Shown one piece after another: positions 26,886-36,062 of a DNA stretch of 64,000 nucleotides (the stretch's first letter is position 1; every line of letters starts with the position of its first letter). Under the pieces are notes generated by a model. That model was not told the origin of the DNA. It did no database searches and was given only the letters and a program-made list of their open reading frames with translations. This DNA is from Rhizobium bangladeshense (GTDB taxonomy: Bacteria; Pseudomonadota; Alphaproteobacteria; Rhizobiales; Rhizobiaceae): positions 203,036 to 267,035 of the forward strand of contig NZ_LYPL01000010.1 of assembly GCF_001662075.1 (NCBI RefSeq), written 5' to 3'. Both the position numbers and the translations under genes were made by a program.

Positions 26886-27699
26886 AGCTTTTCTCCACTT
26901 CGCCGCGCAGCGATGCCCAGATGTTGCGATAGAGATCCATGAAGCGCGGATCGAGCTTGATTTCAGCGACATCACGCGGCCGCTCGAGATTAACGGGGAA
27001 GCTGTCGATCACGCGTGAGCGCGGTCCCGCGGCAAGCACGACCACCCGATCGCCGAGAGCGATCGCCTCCTCGAGGTCGTGCGTTATCATCACCACTGCG
27101 CGCCGTTCCTCCTGCCAAAGCCTCAACAGCTCGTTCTGCATCAGGTGGCGGGTATGGATATCGAGCGCTGAGAAGGGCTCGTCCATCAGGATAACTTTGG
27201 GGCCGGTGATCAGCGCCTGCGCCATCTGCACGCGCTTGCGCTGACCGCCGGAAAGCTGGTGCGGATAGCGATGCTCGAACCCTTTGAGCCCGACTTTCGC
27301 AAGCCATCTCACCGCCTCCTCGCGACGGTCGGCGGCGCCGATACCTTTGAACATGGGACCAAGTTCAACGTTCTCGATCGCCGTCTTCCAAGGAAGCAAC
27401 GCATCCTGTTGAAACAGATAGCCGATGTTGTTCTGGACCCCGCGCACCGGCTGACCATCGATGGAAACAGTCCCGCTGGCAGGCTTCAGAAGGCCGGCAA
27501 TCGCGTTAAGGATGGTGCTTTTGCCGCATCCGGTAGGTCCAACAATGGCCAGGAACTCGCCATCGGAGACGCTCAGATTGACGTCCTCCACAGCCACATA
27601 AGCACCGAAGGACATTGTTACCGAGTCGATGGAAACCATCGGCTTTGCTTGACCGGGATGGGTCGTCGGTGGTGCGGGTTTCACTACGGCCAATTCCAT
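26869..27699 (-). CDS. NitT/TauT-family ABC transporter ATP-binding protein
   Basis: A 276-residue ATPase: Walker A GPTGCGKST, Q-loop YLFQQDALLPWKT, signature LSGGQRKRVQMAQAL, Walker B VILMDEPFSALD, H-loop VMITHDLEEA. The QQDALLPW segment is typical of the SsuB/TauB group. It powers uptake together with the permease and the binding protein. AGGAGGAGG lies just before the ATG. Canonical motifs suggest full activity. Confidence 0.92.
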   Translation of the reverse strand: MELAVVKPAPPTTHPGQAKPMVSIDSVTMSFGAYVAVEDVNLSVSDGEFLAIVGPTGCGKSTILNAIAGLLKPASGTVSIDGQPVRGVQNNIGYLFQQDALLPWKTAIENVELGPMFKGIGAADRREEAVRWLAKVGLKGFEHRYPHQLSGGQRKRVQMAQALITGPKVILMDEPFSALDIHTRHLMQNELLRLWQEERRAVVMITHDLEEAIALGDRVVVLAAGPRSRVIDSFPVNLERPRDVAEIKLDPRFMDLYRNIWASLRGEVEKSYERHD

Positions 27700-27711
27700 G
27701 ACCTCCTCCTG

Positions 27712-28713
27712 TCAGTTGGCAGCGGCGTTCGGGACCTTGTCGACGAACTCGTTCGTGTAAGTTTTCGAGAGGTCGATTTCGGCCGCGGCGACTTTGTCGT
27801 TGAAGCTCTTCAGGACGGCGAGCGGAATTTTGATATCGTCCTCGTTGATGCGCCCGTCCTTAGAGAAGATCGCCTTCGCGTTCTCGACCGCCTTGACGTA
27901 GGTGGCGCGATCGCCGGAAATGAACTCCTTCGGAAGCTTTTCTACGATTTCTTCCGCGGAGTGGCTATTCATCCATTCGAGCGCTTTGACGGTCGCATTG
28001 GTGACCTTCTGGATTGTCTCGGGATTTTCCTCGATATAACTCTGTGTGGCATAGAGGACGGAGGTTGGGTAAATCCCGCCATAGATCGCGCTGGCACCGT
28101 CGTCGCTGCGCCCATCGATCAGGATTTTGCCGACACCCTTGGCTTCGATGAAGGTCGCAGCCGGATCGTAGTTGACGAGCAGGTCGACCTTCTTCTGTTC
28201 GAGTGCTGCGACGGCGGCCGATCCGGAGCCGACGCCAATCAGCGAGATGTCGTCTGCGGACAAGCCGTGGCGCTGCAGATAATAACGGACGAAGAAATCA
28301 GAAGACGAACCCGGCGAGGTAATCCCGATTTTTGCACCTTTGATCGTTTCCGGTTTGGCCGGGTCGAATTTGCTATCCTTGCCGCCGGCCAGCACGAGCC
28401 CGGAATTGCGGGCAAGCTGCACGAAGGCGACGACGGCCTTCTTCTGAGATTGCATCTGGATCGTATGGTCGTAGAAGCCGACGGCAATGTCGGTCGAGCC
28501 GGCAACAAGCGCCTGAAGCGTCTTCGATCCGCCCGATGCGAAATTTTCAACTGTCACCTCCAGCCCTTCCTTTTCATAAAGGCCGAGTCCCTGGGCGACC
28601 GGAAAGGGAAGGTTGTTGAGGTTGTAAGAGCCGACGCTGATGCGGACCGGGTCGGCGAGTGCAGAACCGGCAAACACGACGGTTGCCGCGAGGGCGAGCA
28701 TGAGCTTGCGCAT
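27712..28713 (-). CDS. NMT1/TauA-type periplasmic substrate-binding protein
   Basis: A 333-residue binding protein with a cleavable signal (KLMLALAATVVFAGSALA), then VRISVGSYNLNNLPFPVAQGLGLYEKEGLEV, a typical NMT1/SsuA opening. Segments such as NSGLVLAGGKDSKFD, KIGITSPGSSSDFFVRYYLQRHGL and VDLLVNYDPAATFIEAKGVGKIL match the ligand-binding lobes. Family members bind sulfonates, taurine, nitrate, thiamine precursors, phthalate or other aromatics. The PrpF-family isomerase upstream points to a carboxylated or aromatic compound rather than a sulfonate. Confidence 0.9.
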   Translation of the reverse strand: MRKLMLALAATVVFAGSALADPVRISVGSYNLNNLPFPVAQGLGLYEKEGLEVTVENFASGGSKTLQALVAGSTDIAVGFYDHTIQMQSQKKAVVAFVQLARNSGLVLAGGKDSKFDPAKPETIKGAKIGITSPGSSSDFFVRYYLQRHGLSADDISLIGVGSGSAAVAALEQKKVDLLVNYDPAATFIEAKGVGKILIDGRSDDGASAIYGGIYPTSVLYATQSYIEENPETIQKVTNATVKALEWMNSHSAEEIVEKLPKEFISGDRATYVKAVENAKAIFSKDGRINEDDIKIPLAVLKSFNDKVAAAEIDLSKTYTNEFVDKVPNAAAN

Positions 28714-28758
28714 GGTATTTTCCTCCTGTTGGTGGCGCCCTCCCGGCGGCCACGGTTA

Positions 28759-29841
28759 TTATGCCGCGCAACCCAGTTGAGCGACAGGTTTTGCGAAGAC
28801 TTGTCCTTCGAACAGCCGGCGGGCGGTGCGAAGGATTCCGGCGACGACCTTGCCGTCCCTCTCATACAGCTTGACGTCCAGGTGGCCGCTGGGGTGCTCT
28901 ATGGAAAGCATGACCGGGGGCGTACGCCCGCCGATCAGAAGCGAAGCAACCGTTTCATGGCTGATACAGGCCGTGGCGATGCCGACGGCGCCCGTGGTTG
29001 CAAGCGACGGGTGACATTGATGGGGCATGAAATACCGTACGCTGATGTCGCCTCCCGACCTTGGCCGGGAAATGAGCACTGGCTTCGGCGTTACCTGGTT
29101 GCGCACGTCTCCGAGGCCCATCCGTTCGCCTGCAGCGATGCGCAGTTCTTCCAGCCGCCCCAGCAATGTTCGATCAGCATTGAGTTCAGCCGCTGACTCG
29201 AAGCCACTTGCGCCGATCGAACCTGCCTCGATCAACATCATCGGCATTGCACAGTCGATGCAGGTGACGGCCACACCATCAATCAGGTCGACAGGCTTGC
29301 CAGTGGGAAAGAGCTGCCCGGTCCGAGCCCCGGCTGCGTCCATGAAGCTCAGTGCAATCGGCGCTGCACGTCCAGGCACGCCATCAATTGCAGCATCACC
29401 GAGATAGGAGACGCTGCCGTTTGGAGTGGGAACTTCGGCTTCGATCAGCTTCCTGGTATTGACGTTATGGATCCGGACGAGCGTCGTTTCTCCACGAACC
29501 TGGACAAGCCCAGCTTCGATGGCGAAGGGGCCGACCGCAGCCAGCATGTTGCCGCAGTTCGGGGAAGTGTCGACAATCTGTTGATCGACCCGCACCTGGG
29601 CAAAGAGATAATCAACGTCGGCGCCGGGAATGCTGGCGGGTCCGACGATGGCTACCTTGCTTGTAACCGGGTTGCCGCCACCGATGCCGTCTATCTGCAA
29701 CGGATGACCTGAGCCCATGACGGAGAGGAGAATCTCGTCACGCTGACCGGCAGCTGCGGGAAGATCGCCTGCCAGGAAGAACGGGCCTTTCGAGGTGCCG
29801 CCTCTCATCAGTACGCAAGGGATCGCCAACAGGTCGTTCAT
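28759..29841 (-). CDS. PrpF-family isomerase (4-oxalomesaconate tautomerase-like)
   Basis: A 360-residue member of the PrpF / GalD family (diaminopimelate-epimerase fold). The hallmarks are VLMRGGTSKGPFF at the N-terminus, IGGGNPVTSKVAIV with the conserved Lys, and TSPNCGNMLAAVGPFAIEAGL with the conserved Cys. Family members move double bonds or protons in dicarboxylic and tricarboxylic acids: 4-oxalomesaconate in gallate and protocatechuate 4,5-cleavage, or aconitate and itaconate derivatives. It heads the operon with a TauABC-type importer, divergent from a LysR gene. The ATG at 29841 (GGAAG upstream) is preferred to one five codons earlier. No ring-cleavage dioxygenase is next to it, so the pathway is uncertain. 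Confidence 0.88.
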   Translation of the reverse strand: MNDLLAIPCVLMRGGTSKGPFFLAGDLPAAAGQRDEILLSVMGSGHPLQIDGIGGGNPVTSKVAIVGPASIPGADVDYLFAQVRVDQQIVDTSPNCGNMLAAVGPFAIEAGLVQVRGETTLVRIHNVNTRKLIEAEVPTPNGSVSYLGDAAIDGVPGRAAPIALSFMDAAGARTGQLFPTGKPVDLIDGVAVTCIDCAMPMMLIEAGSIGASGFESAAELNADRTLLGRLEELRIAAGERMGLGDVRNQVTPKPVLISRPRSGGDISVRYFMPHQCHPSLATTGAVGIATACISHETVASLLIGGRTPPVMLSIEHPSGHLDVKLYERDGKVVAGILRTARRLFEGQVFAKPVAQLGCAA

Positions 29842-29955
29842 TGCTTGTGCTTCCATCGGAATTATGTCATCGCCGTATCAATCGGCGCGCTTTGATCCAA
29901 TTATCGGAAGATGCGTTTATTTGTGAAATGCTAAGAATCGGAGGATTGATGCAAA

Positions 29956-30852
29956 ATGAGCATTAATTGTGAGATCCTTGACCTTCGGGCCTTCATGAGC
30001 GTCGTGGAGTTGGAGAGCTTTCATCGCGCCGCCGACGCCCTGCATCTGTCACAGCCCGCGTTGAGTCGCCGCATTCAAAAACTCGAGCAGGTTATCGGAG
30101 CGCCGCTCTTGGAGCGGACAACCAGGCATGTGTCGGCGACGGCTCTCGGTACAGAACTCGTGCCCCTAGTGCGACGCATGCTGGAGGAGTTCGATGGCTC
30201 TCTCTTTGCTGTCCGCGACGTTGGAGCCAACCGCGGCGGATTGGTGACGATTGCATGTCTTCCAACCGCTGCATTCTACTTCCTGCCTACGGTCATCCGC
30301 CAGTTCAACGAAGAATATCCGAACATCCGCTTTCGTATCCTCGATCTGCCTGCCACTGATGGTCTTCGATCCGTGGCAAGTGGGGAGGTGGAGTTCGGCA
30401 TAAACATCATGGGCACGTCCGACCCCGACCTCACCTTTGAGCGTCTCGCGGAAGATCCATTCGTGCTTGCTGCGCGAAAGGACCATCCTCTTGCCGCAAA
30501 ACAATGGGTCGAATGGGCGGAACTAGAGCCTTATCACTTGATTACGGTTCATCGGTCGAGCGGCAACAGGACGCTGCTCGACGCGGCACTGGCAAAATCA
30601 AACATCAAACTTCGCTGGTTTTACGAAGTAACGCATCTGTCTACCTCCCTCGGTTTGGTGGAGGCTGGCCTTGGGATTTCGGTGCTGCCACGAATGGCAA
30701 CACCGCGAGATGACCATCCGTTCCTGATCACCCGCCCCATCCGCAATCCTGATATCTCCCGTACAATCGGCGTGGTTCGACGTCGCGGCGGCACCTTGTC
30801 GCCGGCGGCAGAACGGTTTCTTGAGATGTTGATAGGTGTATGGGGAACGTAA
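29956..30852 (+). CDS. LysR family transcriptional regulator
   Basis: A 298-residue LysR regulator: winged helix (LRAFMSVVELESFHRAADALHLSQPALSRRIQKLEQVIG) and a two-lobe effector domain. It is divergent from the PrpF/ABC importer operon across about 114 bases, the usual arrangement for a LysR activator and its target. The shared region contains ATCGGAATTAT and CAATTATCGG, a possible LysR site on opposite arms. The effector is presumably the imported acid or its isomerised product. Confidence 0.9.
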   Translation: MSINCEILDLRAFMSVVELESFHRAADALHLSQPALSRRIQKLEQVIGAPLLERTTRHVSATALGTELVPLVRRMLEEFDGSLFAVRDVGANRGGLVTIACLPTAAFYFLPTVIRQFNEEYPNIRFRILDLPATDGLRSVASGEVEFGINIMGTSDPDLTFERLAEDPFVLAARKDHPLAAKQWVEWAELEPYHLITVHRSSGNRTLLDAALAKSNIKLRWFYEVTHLSTSLGLVEAGLGISVLPRMATPRDDHPFLITRPIRNPDISRTIGVVRRRGGTLSPAAERFLEMLIGVWGT

Positions 30853-31309
30853 TTGAAAGGCGCCGCGACGAGAGTTCGAGGAATGGATCAAATGTTGGTC
30901 CCATTGAAAATACCCTACGAGGGAGAGCAGAGGCGGCCAGCCAGTGATCCGCAATCCGGCCAGTCCGTTGAAGGCGAGGCGGTCAGGCCAAGGCGGCTGC
31001 CGAGAGGTGGCCACTGCGGCGCAAGCCTGTTTTGTTGGAAAAATATCCTTATTTTTAAATGGCTTAAGCTTCGCGTCCAATAAATCCCTTGCCACTGGCG
31101 ATTTTTGGCGCTTTCATACACGACTAGTTTGATAGACTATCGTCGGCCTGCTTTGCCCGCCGATGTTGCTTGAGGGCCGTTTATACGGACCCGATCTGCG
31201 GCGGAAGTTTGCGAATGGCCGCATGACCCTCATCAACGCGTGATCCGGTGTTCATGCGTTGAAACCTCGATCGACCCCAGGGTGCTGATGAAGCCGCAAA
31301 GGAGTTGCG
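30853..31309. other. Intergenic region, no gene identified
   Basis: About 457 bases after the LysR gene. Short frames overlap on both strands without family motifs. The middle is AT-rich (TTTTTAAATGGCTTAAGC), and a weak hairpin TCAACGC / GCGTTGA lies at 31233-31262, shortly before the FAD protein. The base composition differs from the coding neighbours; it may hold the promoter for the downstream pair. Confidence 0.4.
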
Positions 31310-32716
31310 ATGACGGTTCAGGGACTTTTCTCCGGAAGGGCCAATGCGGCGGCGAAGATATCAGCCGTTCCGCGCATTGCGATCGTCGGGCGCGGCTTCT
31401 CCGGCATGATGACGGCCATCGCGCTGATGAGGACGGTGCGCGCACCCTTCCACCTGCAGCTGTTCGATCCGAATTCCTCGGTCAGCGGCGGCCAGGCGCT
31501 CGCCTCTGCCCGTGCCTCGACGATCCTCAATACCCGCGTTCGCGATCTCTCGGTCTCGGTCGGCGACAGCGACGATTTCAACCACTGGCTCTGTAGCAAC
31601 GCCGCCTTCCGCGCCGCCGTGCCGGCCGCCATTCCAGGTTTCCGGCAGATCTTCGTGCCGAAGGAAATCTTCAGCGATTACGTCTACCAGCGCTTTTCCG
31701 AAGCGCTGGCGGCGCGCCGGGACATCACCGTTCAGGTCTGCAACGATCCTGTCGTGGCGATCCGCCGCAGCCACGGCAACCGCTTCCTGCTCGAAAGCAC
31801 CAATCCGGCCAATCCGCTGTTCGATACGGTGATCCTCGCCACCGGCTATGGCCTCAGCGATCCGCATGCCGGGGAGCCGGATGTTTCGCCGGTCCGCGCC
31901 CAGCGCCTCGTCGCGCGGCCACATGCGGTGCTGCTCGGCAGCGGCATCCGCGTCGTCGACCAATTGCTGCAGCTGCGCGATTCCGGCTACGCCGGCCAGG
32001 TGACGATCCTTTCCCGGCACGCCTTCCTGCCGCAGAGCCATACGCCAAACGCCGCCGATCCGGTCTTTCCGGCCGAAGCGCTGCCCGAGAGCCTGCCCGA
32101 GATCGTGCGCTTCATCCGCCAGGCCTGTCGCGAGGCGGAGGAAGAGGGCCGAAGCTGGCAATCGGTAATGAACGGCCTGCGGAAACACGCGCGCTCGCTT
32201 TGGCGCTCGCTGCCGGCCCGCGACAAGCATCAGTTCAATCGGCATTTGCGAGCGATCTACGACAGCCATCGCAACCGCCTGCCGGAGGCCATGCACCTGC
32301 GCCTGCAACGCGAGCTTGCCGAAGGCCGCACCGTGCTGCGCCGCGGCCGGGCCGGCCGCCGGGGCCTCAGCGGCCTGTTCTTCACGCCGGCCGGTTCCTC
32401 GGCCGAAGAGGTGATCCATGCGGAGCGCATCATCGATTGCCGCTGCCAAGCGCCGGATCTCTCGGTGCCGCTGATGCAAAGTCTGTTTTCCGCCGGCCTC
32501 GCCATGCCGGACGAGCTCTCGCTCGGGCTGGCGGTCACTGCGCGGGGCGAGCCCTACCTGGAGGACGGTTCGACGGTTGCCGGGCTCTTTGCCGTCGGTC
32601 CGCTCGGCCTCGGCAGCCTGCCCGATATCGACCTCGTGCCCGAGATCGTCTCGCAGGCCTATGCTGCAGCCGAGCGGATTGGCGAGCATTTCTATCCGCA
32701 AGTCAAGGCGGTTTGA
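31310..32716 (+). CDS. FAD/NAD(P)-binding protein (pyridine nucleotide-disulfide-like)
   Basis: A 468-residue flavoprotein with an N-terminal dinucleotide-binding fold (RIAIVGRGFSGMMTAIALMR), a second nucleotide-binding segment (VILATGYGLSDPH; AVLLGSGIRVVDQLLQLRDSGY) and a C-terminal FAD motif region (GLFAVGPLGLG). It resembles the YdhS / NAD_binding_9 group, with no known reaction. AAAGGAG precedes the start. A hybrid histidine kinase follows 69 bases later on the same strand, so the pair may be co-transcribed, possibly linking redox status to signalling. Confidence 0.82.
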   Translation: MTVQGLFSGRANAAAKISAVPRIAIVGRGFSGMMTAIALMRTVRAPFHLQLFDPNSSVSGGQALASARASTILNTRVRDLSVSVGDSDDFNHWLCSNAAFRAAVPAAIPGFRQIFVPKEIFSDYVYQRFSEALAARRDITVQVCNDPVVAIRRSHGNRFLLESTNPANPLFDTVILATGYGLSDPHAGEPDVSPVRAQRLVARPHAVLLGSGIRVVDQLLQLRDSGYAGQVTILSRHAFLPQSHTPNAADPVFPAEALPESLPEIVRFIRQACREAEEEGRSWQSVMNGLRKHARSLWRSLPARDKHQFNRHLRAIYDSHRNRLPEAMHLRLQRELAEGRTVLRRGRAGRRGLSGLFFTPAGSSAEEVIHAERIIDCRCQAPDLSVPLMQSLFSAGLAMPDELSLGLAVTARGEPYLEDGSTVAGLFAVGPLGLGSLPDIDLVPEIVSQAYAAAERIGEHFYPQVKAV

Positions 32717-32785
32717 AAAAGTGTGATCTTTTCGGAACCATCTGCGCCCCGTCGCGTTAAAAGCGCTGGTGACCGAGAGGGGCAG

Positions 32786-34723
32786 ATGGAAGTGCTGGAT
32801 CGACATGATACGTCTCTTCACGAAGAGGGGCGCTTTCGTCTTCTGGTCGATGCCATCACCGACTACGCCATCTACATGCTGAGCCCCGAAGGCATCGTCA
32901 CCAGCTGGAATACCGGCGCTCAGCGCTTCAAGGGCTACAACCCTTCGGAAATTCTCGGCGAGCATTTTTCCCGTTTTTATGTCGAAGAGGATCGCGCGGC
33001 CGGAAATCCCGAGCGCGCACTTGCCACGGCCCTCGAGCAGGGACGGTTCGAGGGGGAGGGCTGGCGCCAGCGCAAGGACGGCAGCCGCTTCTGGGCGCAT
33101 GTCGTCATCGATCCGATTCGCCGCCCCTCCGGCGAGCTCATCGGCTTTGCCAAGATCACCCGCGATCTGACCGAACGCAGGGCAGCCGAAAACGCCATCC
33201 GTCAGAGCGAGGAACAGTTCCGCCGGCTCATCCAGGGCGTCTCGGACTACGCGATCTACATGCTCGATCCGAATGGCAATGTCAGCAGCTGGAATTCCGG
33301 CGCCGAACGGATCAAGGGCTATCGGCCGGATGAAATCATCGGTCGGCATTTCTCGACCTTCTATACGCCGGAGGACCGCGCCGCCGGCCTGCCGGAGACC
33401 GCGCTCCGCGTCGCCCGCACCGAAGGCCGGTTCGAGCGGGAAGGCTGGCGTGTCCGCAAGGACGGTACCCGCTTCTGGGCCAGCATCGTCGTCGACGTCA
33501 TCCGCGGCGATGACGGCGACGTGCTCGGTTTTGCCAAGATCACCCGCGATATCACCGAGAAGATGGAGACGCAGCGCGCGCTGGAGCAGGCGCGCGAAGA
33601 GCTTTTCCAGTCGCAGAAGATGGAGGCGATCGGTCAGCTGACCGGCGGTATCGCCCATGATTTCAACAATCTGCTGATGGCCGTGCTCGGCAGCCTGGAG
33701 ATCCTGAAGAAACGCATGCCGCAGGATCTGTCGCTGACGTCGTTGGTCGACAATGCCATGCAGGGCGCCCAGCGCGGTGCTGCCTTGACCCAGCGCATGC
33801 TGGCCTTCTCCCGCCGGCAGGAATTGCACATGGAGCCACTCGACGTCTCCGGCCTGGTGCGTGGCATGATGGATATTCTGAGCCGTTCGCTCGGCCCCCT
33901 CACCACGATCGAGACGTCTTATCCCGTCCGGCTGCCGACCATCCTTACCGATCCGAACCAGCTGGAGATGGCGATCCTCAACCTCGTCGTCAACGCCCGT
34001 GACGCCATGCCGGCCGGCGGCCGCATCGTGCTGCGCGCCTCCGAAGAATCGATCGCCGCCGGCAAGGGGCCGCTTTCGGCCGGCCGCTATGTCAGGATCG
34101 CGGTGATCGATGAAGGCGAGGGCATGGATGCGAAGACGCTGGAGCAGGCTGTCACGCCGTTCTTCACCACCAAGGGTGTCGGCAAGGGCACTGGTCTCGG
34201 CCTTTCCATGGTGCAGGGTCTTGCAACACAATCCGGCGGCCGGCTGATGCTGCAGAGCAGCCCGGGCCAAGGGACGACGGCGGAATTGTGGTTCCCGGTC
34301 GTGACCGTCGAACAGAGGACCGCGGCGCCGGCCGACGTGCCGCAGCCGGACGACGATGCCCAGCGCCGGCTGCGCATCGTCGCCGTCGATGACGACGGCC
34401 TGGTCCTGATGAACACGACGCTGATGCTGGAGGATCTCGGCCACACCGTTTTTGAGGCGATGGCCGGTCCCGAGGCGCTCGACATCCTGCGCAAGGAGCC
34501 GGTCGACCTGGTCATCTGCGATCACGCCATGCCGCGCATGACCGGGGCGCAGCTCGCCGATGCGATCCGCAGCGAGTGGCCCGAGATGCCGATCATCCTC
34601 GCCACCGGTTACGCCGATCTGCCCGACGGCGCCGGCGCCGCCAATCTGCCCCGGCTCGGCAAACCCTTCTCGCAGGCGCAGCTCGCCGACGCGATCAGCC
34701 GGGTCGCTGCTCACGGCGCGTGA
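32786..34723 (+). CDS. Hybrid sensor histidine kinase: PAS-PAS-HisKA-HATPase-REC
   Basis: A soluble 645-residue kinase. Two PAS domains (about 20-135 and 145-260) are close copies of each other: both begin DYAIYML and share GRFE.EGW and GFAKITRD segments. Next are HisKA with the phospho-His in GGIAHDFNNLLMAVLG (near 291), an HATPase domain (NLVVNARDAMPAGG; DEGEGM; GKGTGLGLSMVQG), and a C-terminal receiver with phospho-Asp in VDLVICDHAMP and Lys in GKPFSQAQ. No membrane helix is present, so the stimulus is cytosolic; tandem PAS folds of this kind often bind flavin or heme. GAGAGGGG lies before the ATG at 32786. The adjoining flavoprotein may provide the signal. Confidence 0.92.
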   Translation: MEVLDRHDTSLHEEGRFRLLVDAITDYAIYMLSPEGIVTSWNTGAQRFKGYNPSEILGEHFSRFYVEEDRAAGNPERALATALEQGRFEGEGWRQRKDGSRFWAHVVIDPIRRPSGELIGFAKITRDLTERRAAENAIRQSEEQFRRLIQGVSDYAIYMLDPNGNVSSWNSGAERIKGYRPDEIIGRHFSTFYTPEDRAAGLPETALRVARTEGRFEREGWRVRKDGTRFWASIVVDVIRGDDGDVLGFAKITRDITEKMETQRALEQAREELFQSQKMEAIGQLTGGIAHDFNNLLMAVLGSLEILKKRMPQDLSLTSLVDNAMQGAQRGAALTQRMLAFSRRQELHMEPLDVSGLVRGMMDILSRSLGPLTTIETSYPVRLPTILTDPNQLEMAILNLVVNARDAMPAGGRIVLRASEESIAAGKGPLSAGRYVRIAVIDEGEGMDAKTLEQAVTPFFTTKGVGKGTGLGLSMVQGLATQSGGRLMLQSSPGQGTTAELWFPVVTVEQRTAAPADVPQPDDDAQRRLRIVAVDDDGLVLMNTTLMLEDLGHTVFEAMAGPEALDILRKEPVDLVICDHAMPRMTGAQLADAIRSEWPEMPIILATGYADLPDGAGAANLPRLGKPFSQAQLADAISRVAAHGA

Positions 34724-34777
34724 CGGGCGGGCTTGATTCTGACGTGGGTCACTTCGGCACGTTCCGAGTGCCTGGCG

Positions 34778-35953
34778 CTATGCACGGAGCTTCTCGTCGC
34801 CATCATCCCTGATGATTGCGCTGTCGGCTGCTTCCCGAAGGTTACCCGTCGTGGCTGAAGCTGTGCCGCCGAGAAGACGCCTTTCGGTCTGTTGCAGATC
34901 AAGGATCGCCCGTTCGATCCCCTCGGCCGGAGTCTGGCGCGAGACCAGGCGCGACCGATGACGCTGCCACAAGGTCACGAGCAGGCGCCGGCTCGGGACT
35001 TCTATCGTTTCGTGCAGGAACCATGCTCCGCCGACCGCAACGAAAAGCGCTGCCGCAATCAGTGCCGGTTCAGGAAGCAGAGTTTCAAAAGTCCGGTGGA
35101 CAAGGAACATGATCGGGACGTGGAAAAGATAGAGCGAGAAGCTGATCGTGCCGAAGAACCTTACGGGTGCAGCCGCCAGGACATGTGCTGCGATGGGTGG
35201 CTGCCACGCAACGAGCGCCACAATGACGGCTGCGGCGGCCGCGCTTTGCAAGCCCCAAAATTCAGGGGAGAAATTCGGCAAGACATGCCTGTACATGAAG
35301 AACGCCACCAGAAGGAGCAGCGTCAAAATCCCCGTGAAGGCCGATGGCCTCCATCTATTGCTGAAGGCATGCAGCGCGCCGGCAAGCGCGCCGAAAAGAA
35401 AGTAAGGGAGCTTGGAAACGAGCAGGATTCCCGGCCCCGGCAATTCAAGCAGACCATCGACGACGACGACCGCTGCGAAGCCGGCAATCAGGCCGCCATG
35501 GCGGTTCGGCCGAGCTAAGCAGAGCCACAGGATCGGAAAGAGGAGATAGAACTGAATCTCAGGGGGAATTGACCAGAAAACGCCGCTTGAGCCGAGAAGC
35601 AGGACATGGCGCACAAAGTCCGTGCCGCCGGTGATCGGCTGAACGAAGTTCAGACCTTGCATGCCGGACAGCATCGCCACGAGCAGTACGGCAACCAGAT
35701 AGACCGGATAGATGCGGGCAAAGCGGCTCACCAGGAAATCCAGGACGTTTTCCCTGGTTACCGGCCGTGAACCGTAGAGATGGGCCATCAGAAAGCCGCT
35801 GAGGGCAAAAAACAGCCCGACGGCTTCGCTGCCCATGGTCGTTAAACGTTCGGCTGTGCTTGGAAAGACAAGGCCGATATGCGCTTGAACGACCAGCAGC
35901 GCGGCGATACCGCGCAGGCCATCGAGACTGGGGATGTAATCCGGCCGGTTCAT
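34778..35953 (-). CDS. Acyltransferase family 3 (OafA/NodX-like) membrane protein
   Basis: A 391-residue polytopic membrane acyltransferase with about ten helices. The family signatures are SLDGLRGIAALLVVQAH at the N-terminus, FFALSGFLMAHLYG, and RFARIYPVYLVAVLL. Members O-acetylate exported glycans such as O-antigen, exopolysaccharide, osmoregulated glucans or, in NodX, Nod factor. No nod gene is near, so exopolysaccharide or O-antigen modification is more likely. It stands alone between the kinase and the cyo operon. Confidence 0.87.
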   Translation of the reverse strand: MNRPDYIPSLDGLRGIAALLVVQAHIGLVFPSTAERLTTMGSEAVGLFFALSGFLMAHLYGSRPVTRENVLDFLVSRFARIYPVYLVAVLLVAMLSGMQGLNFVQPITGGTDFVRHVLLLGSSGVFWSIPPEIQFYLLFPILWLCLARPNRHGGLIAGFAAVVVVDGLLELPGPGILLVSKLPYFLFGALAGALHAFSNRWRPSAFTGILTLLLLVAFFMYRHVLPNFSPEFWGLQSAAAAAVIVALVAWQPPIAAHVLAAAPVRFFGTISFSLYLFHVPIMFLVHRTFETLLPEPALIAAALFVAVGGAWFLHETIEVPSRRLLVTLWQRHRSRLVSRQTPAEGIERAILDLQQTERRLLGGTASATTGNLREAADSAIIRDDGDEKLRA

Positions 35954-36015
35954 GTGCAGCTTTTATATATTCGTTCAGGCAAGCAGTAGCGGACATCACT
36001 TTACATGATGTTAAT

Positions 36016-36047
36016 CCGGTTGCGCTCAAGCGCGCAGCGCAACCCGG
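36016..36047 (-). terminator. Hairpin after the cyo/SURF1 operon
   Basis: A stem CCGGGTTGCGCT / AGCGCAACCGG lies 16 bases after the SURF1 stop at 36063. There is no clear T-run behind it on the minus strand, so it may be a weak or factor-assisted terminator, or a stabilising 3' hairpin. Confidence 0.5.
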
Positions 36048-36062
36048 TTGGCGGAGCTCCTA

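Noticed and set aside
30598..31095. A 165-residue minus-strand frame after the LysR gene
   Set aside because: It overlaps the LysR C-terminus and AT-rich intergenic DNA and has no ribosome binding site or motif.
31361..34714. A 1117-residue open frame on the minus strand opposite the FAD protein and the histidine kinase
   Set aside because: It mirrors two well-supported genes, has no family motifs, and is composed of low-complexity antisense residues typical of high-GC DNA.
34778..35953. Nod-factor acetyltransferase nodX
   Set aside because: The acyltransferase-3 family is broad, there is no nod gene or nod box nearby, and the motifs do not discriminate.
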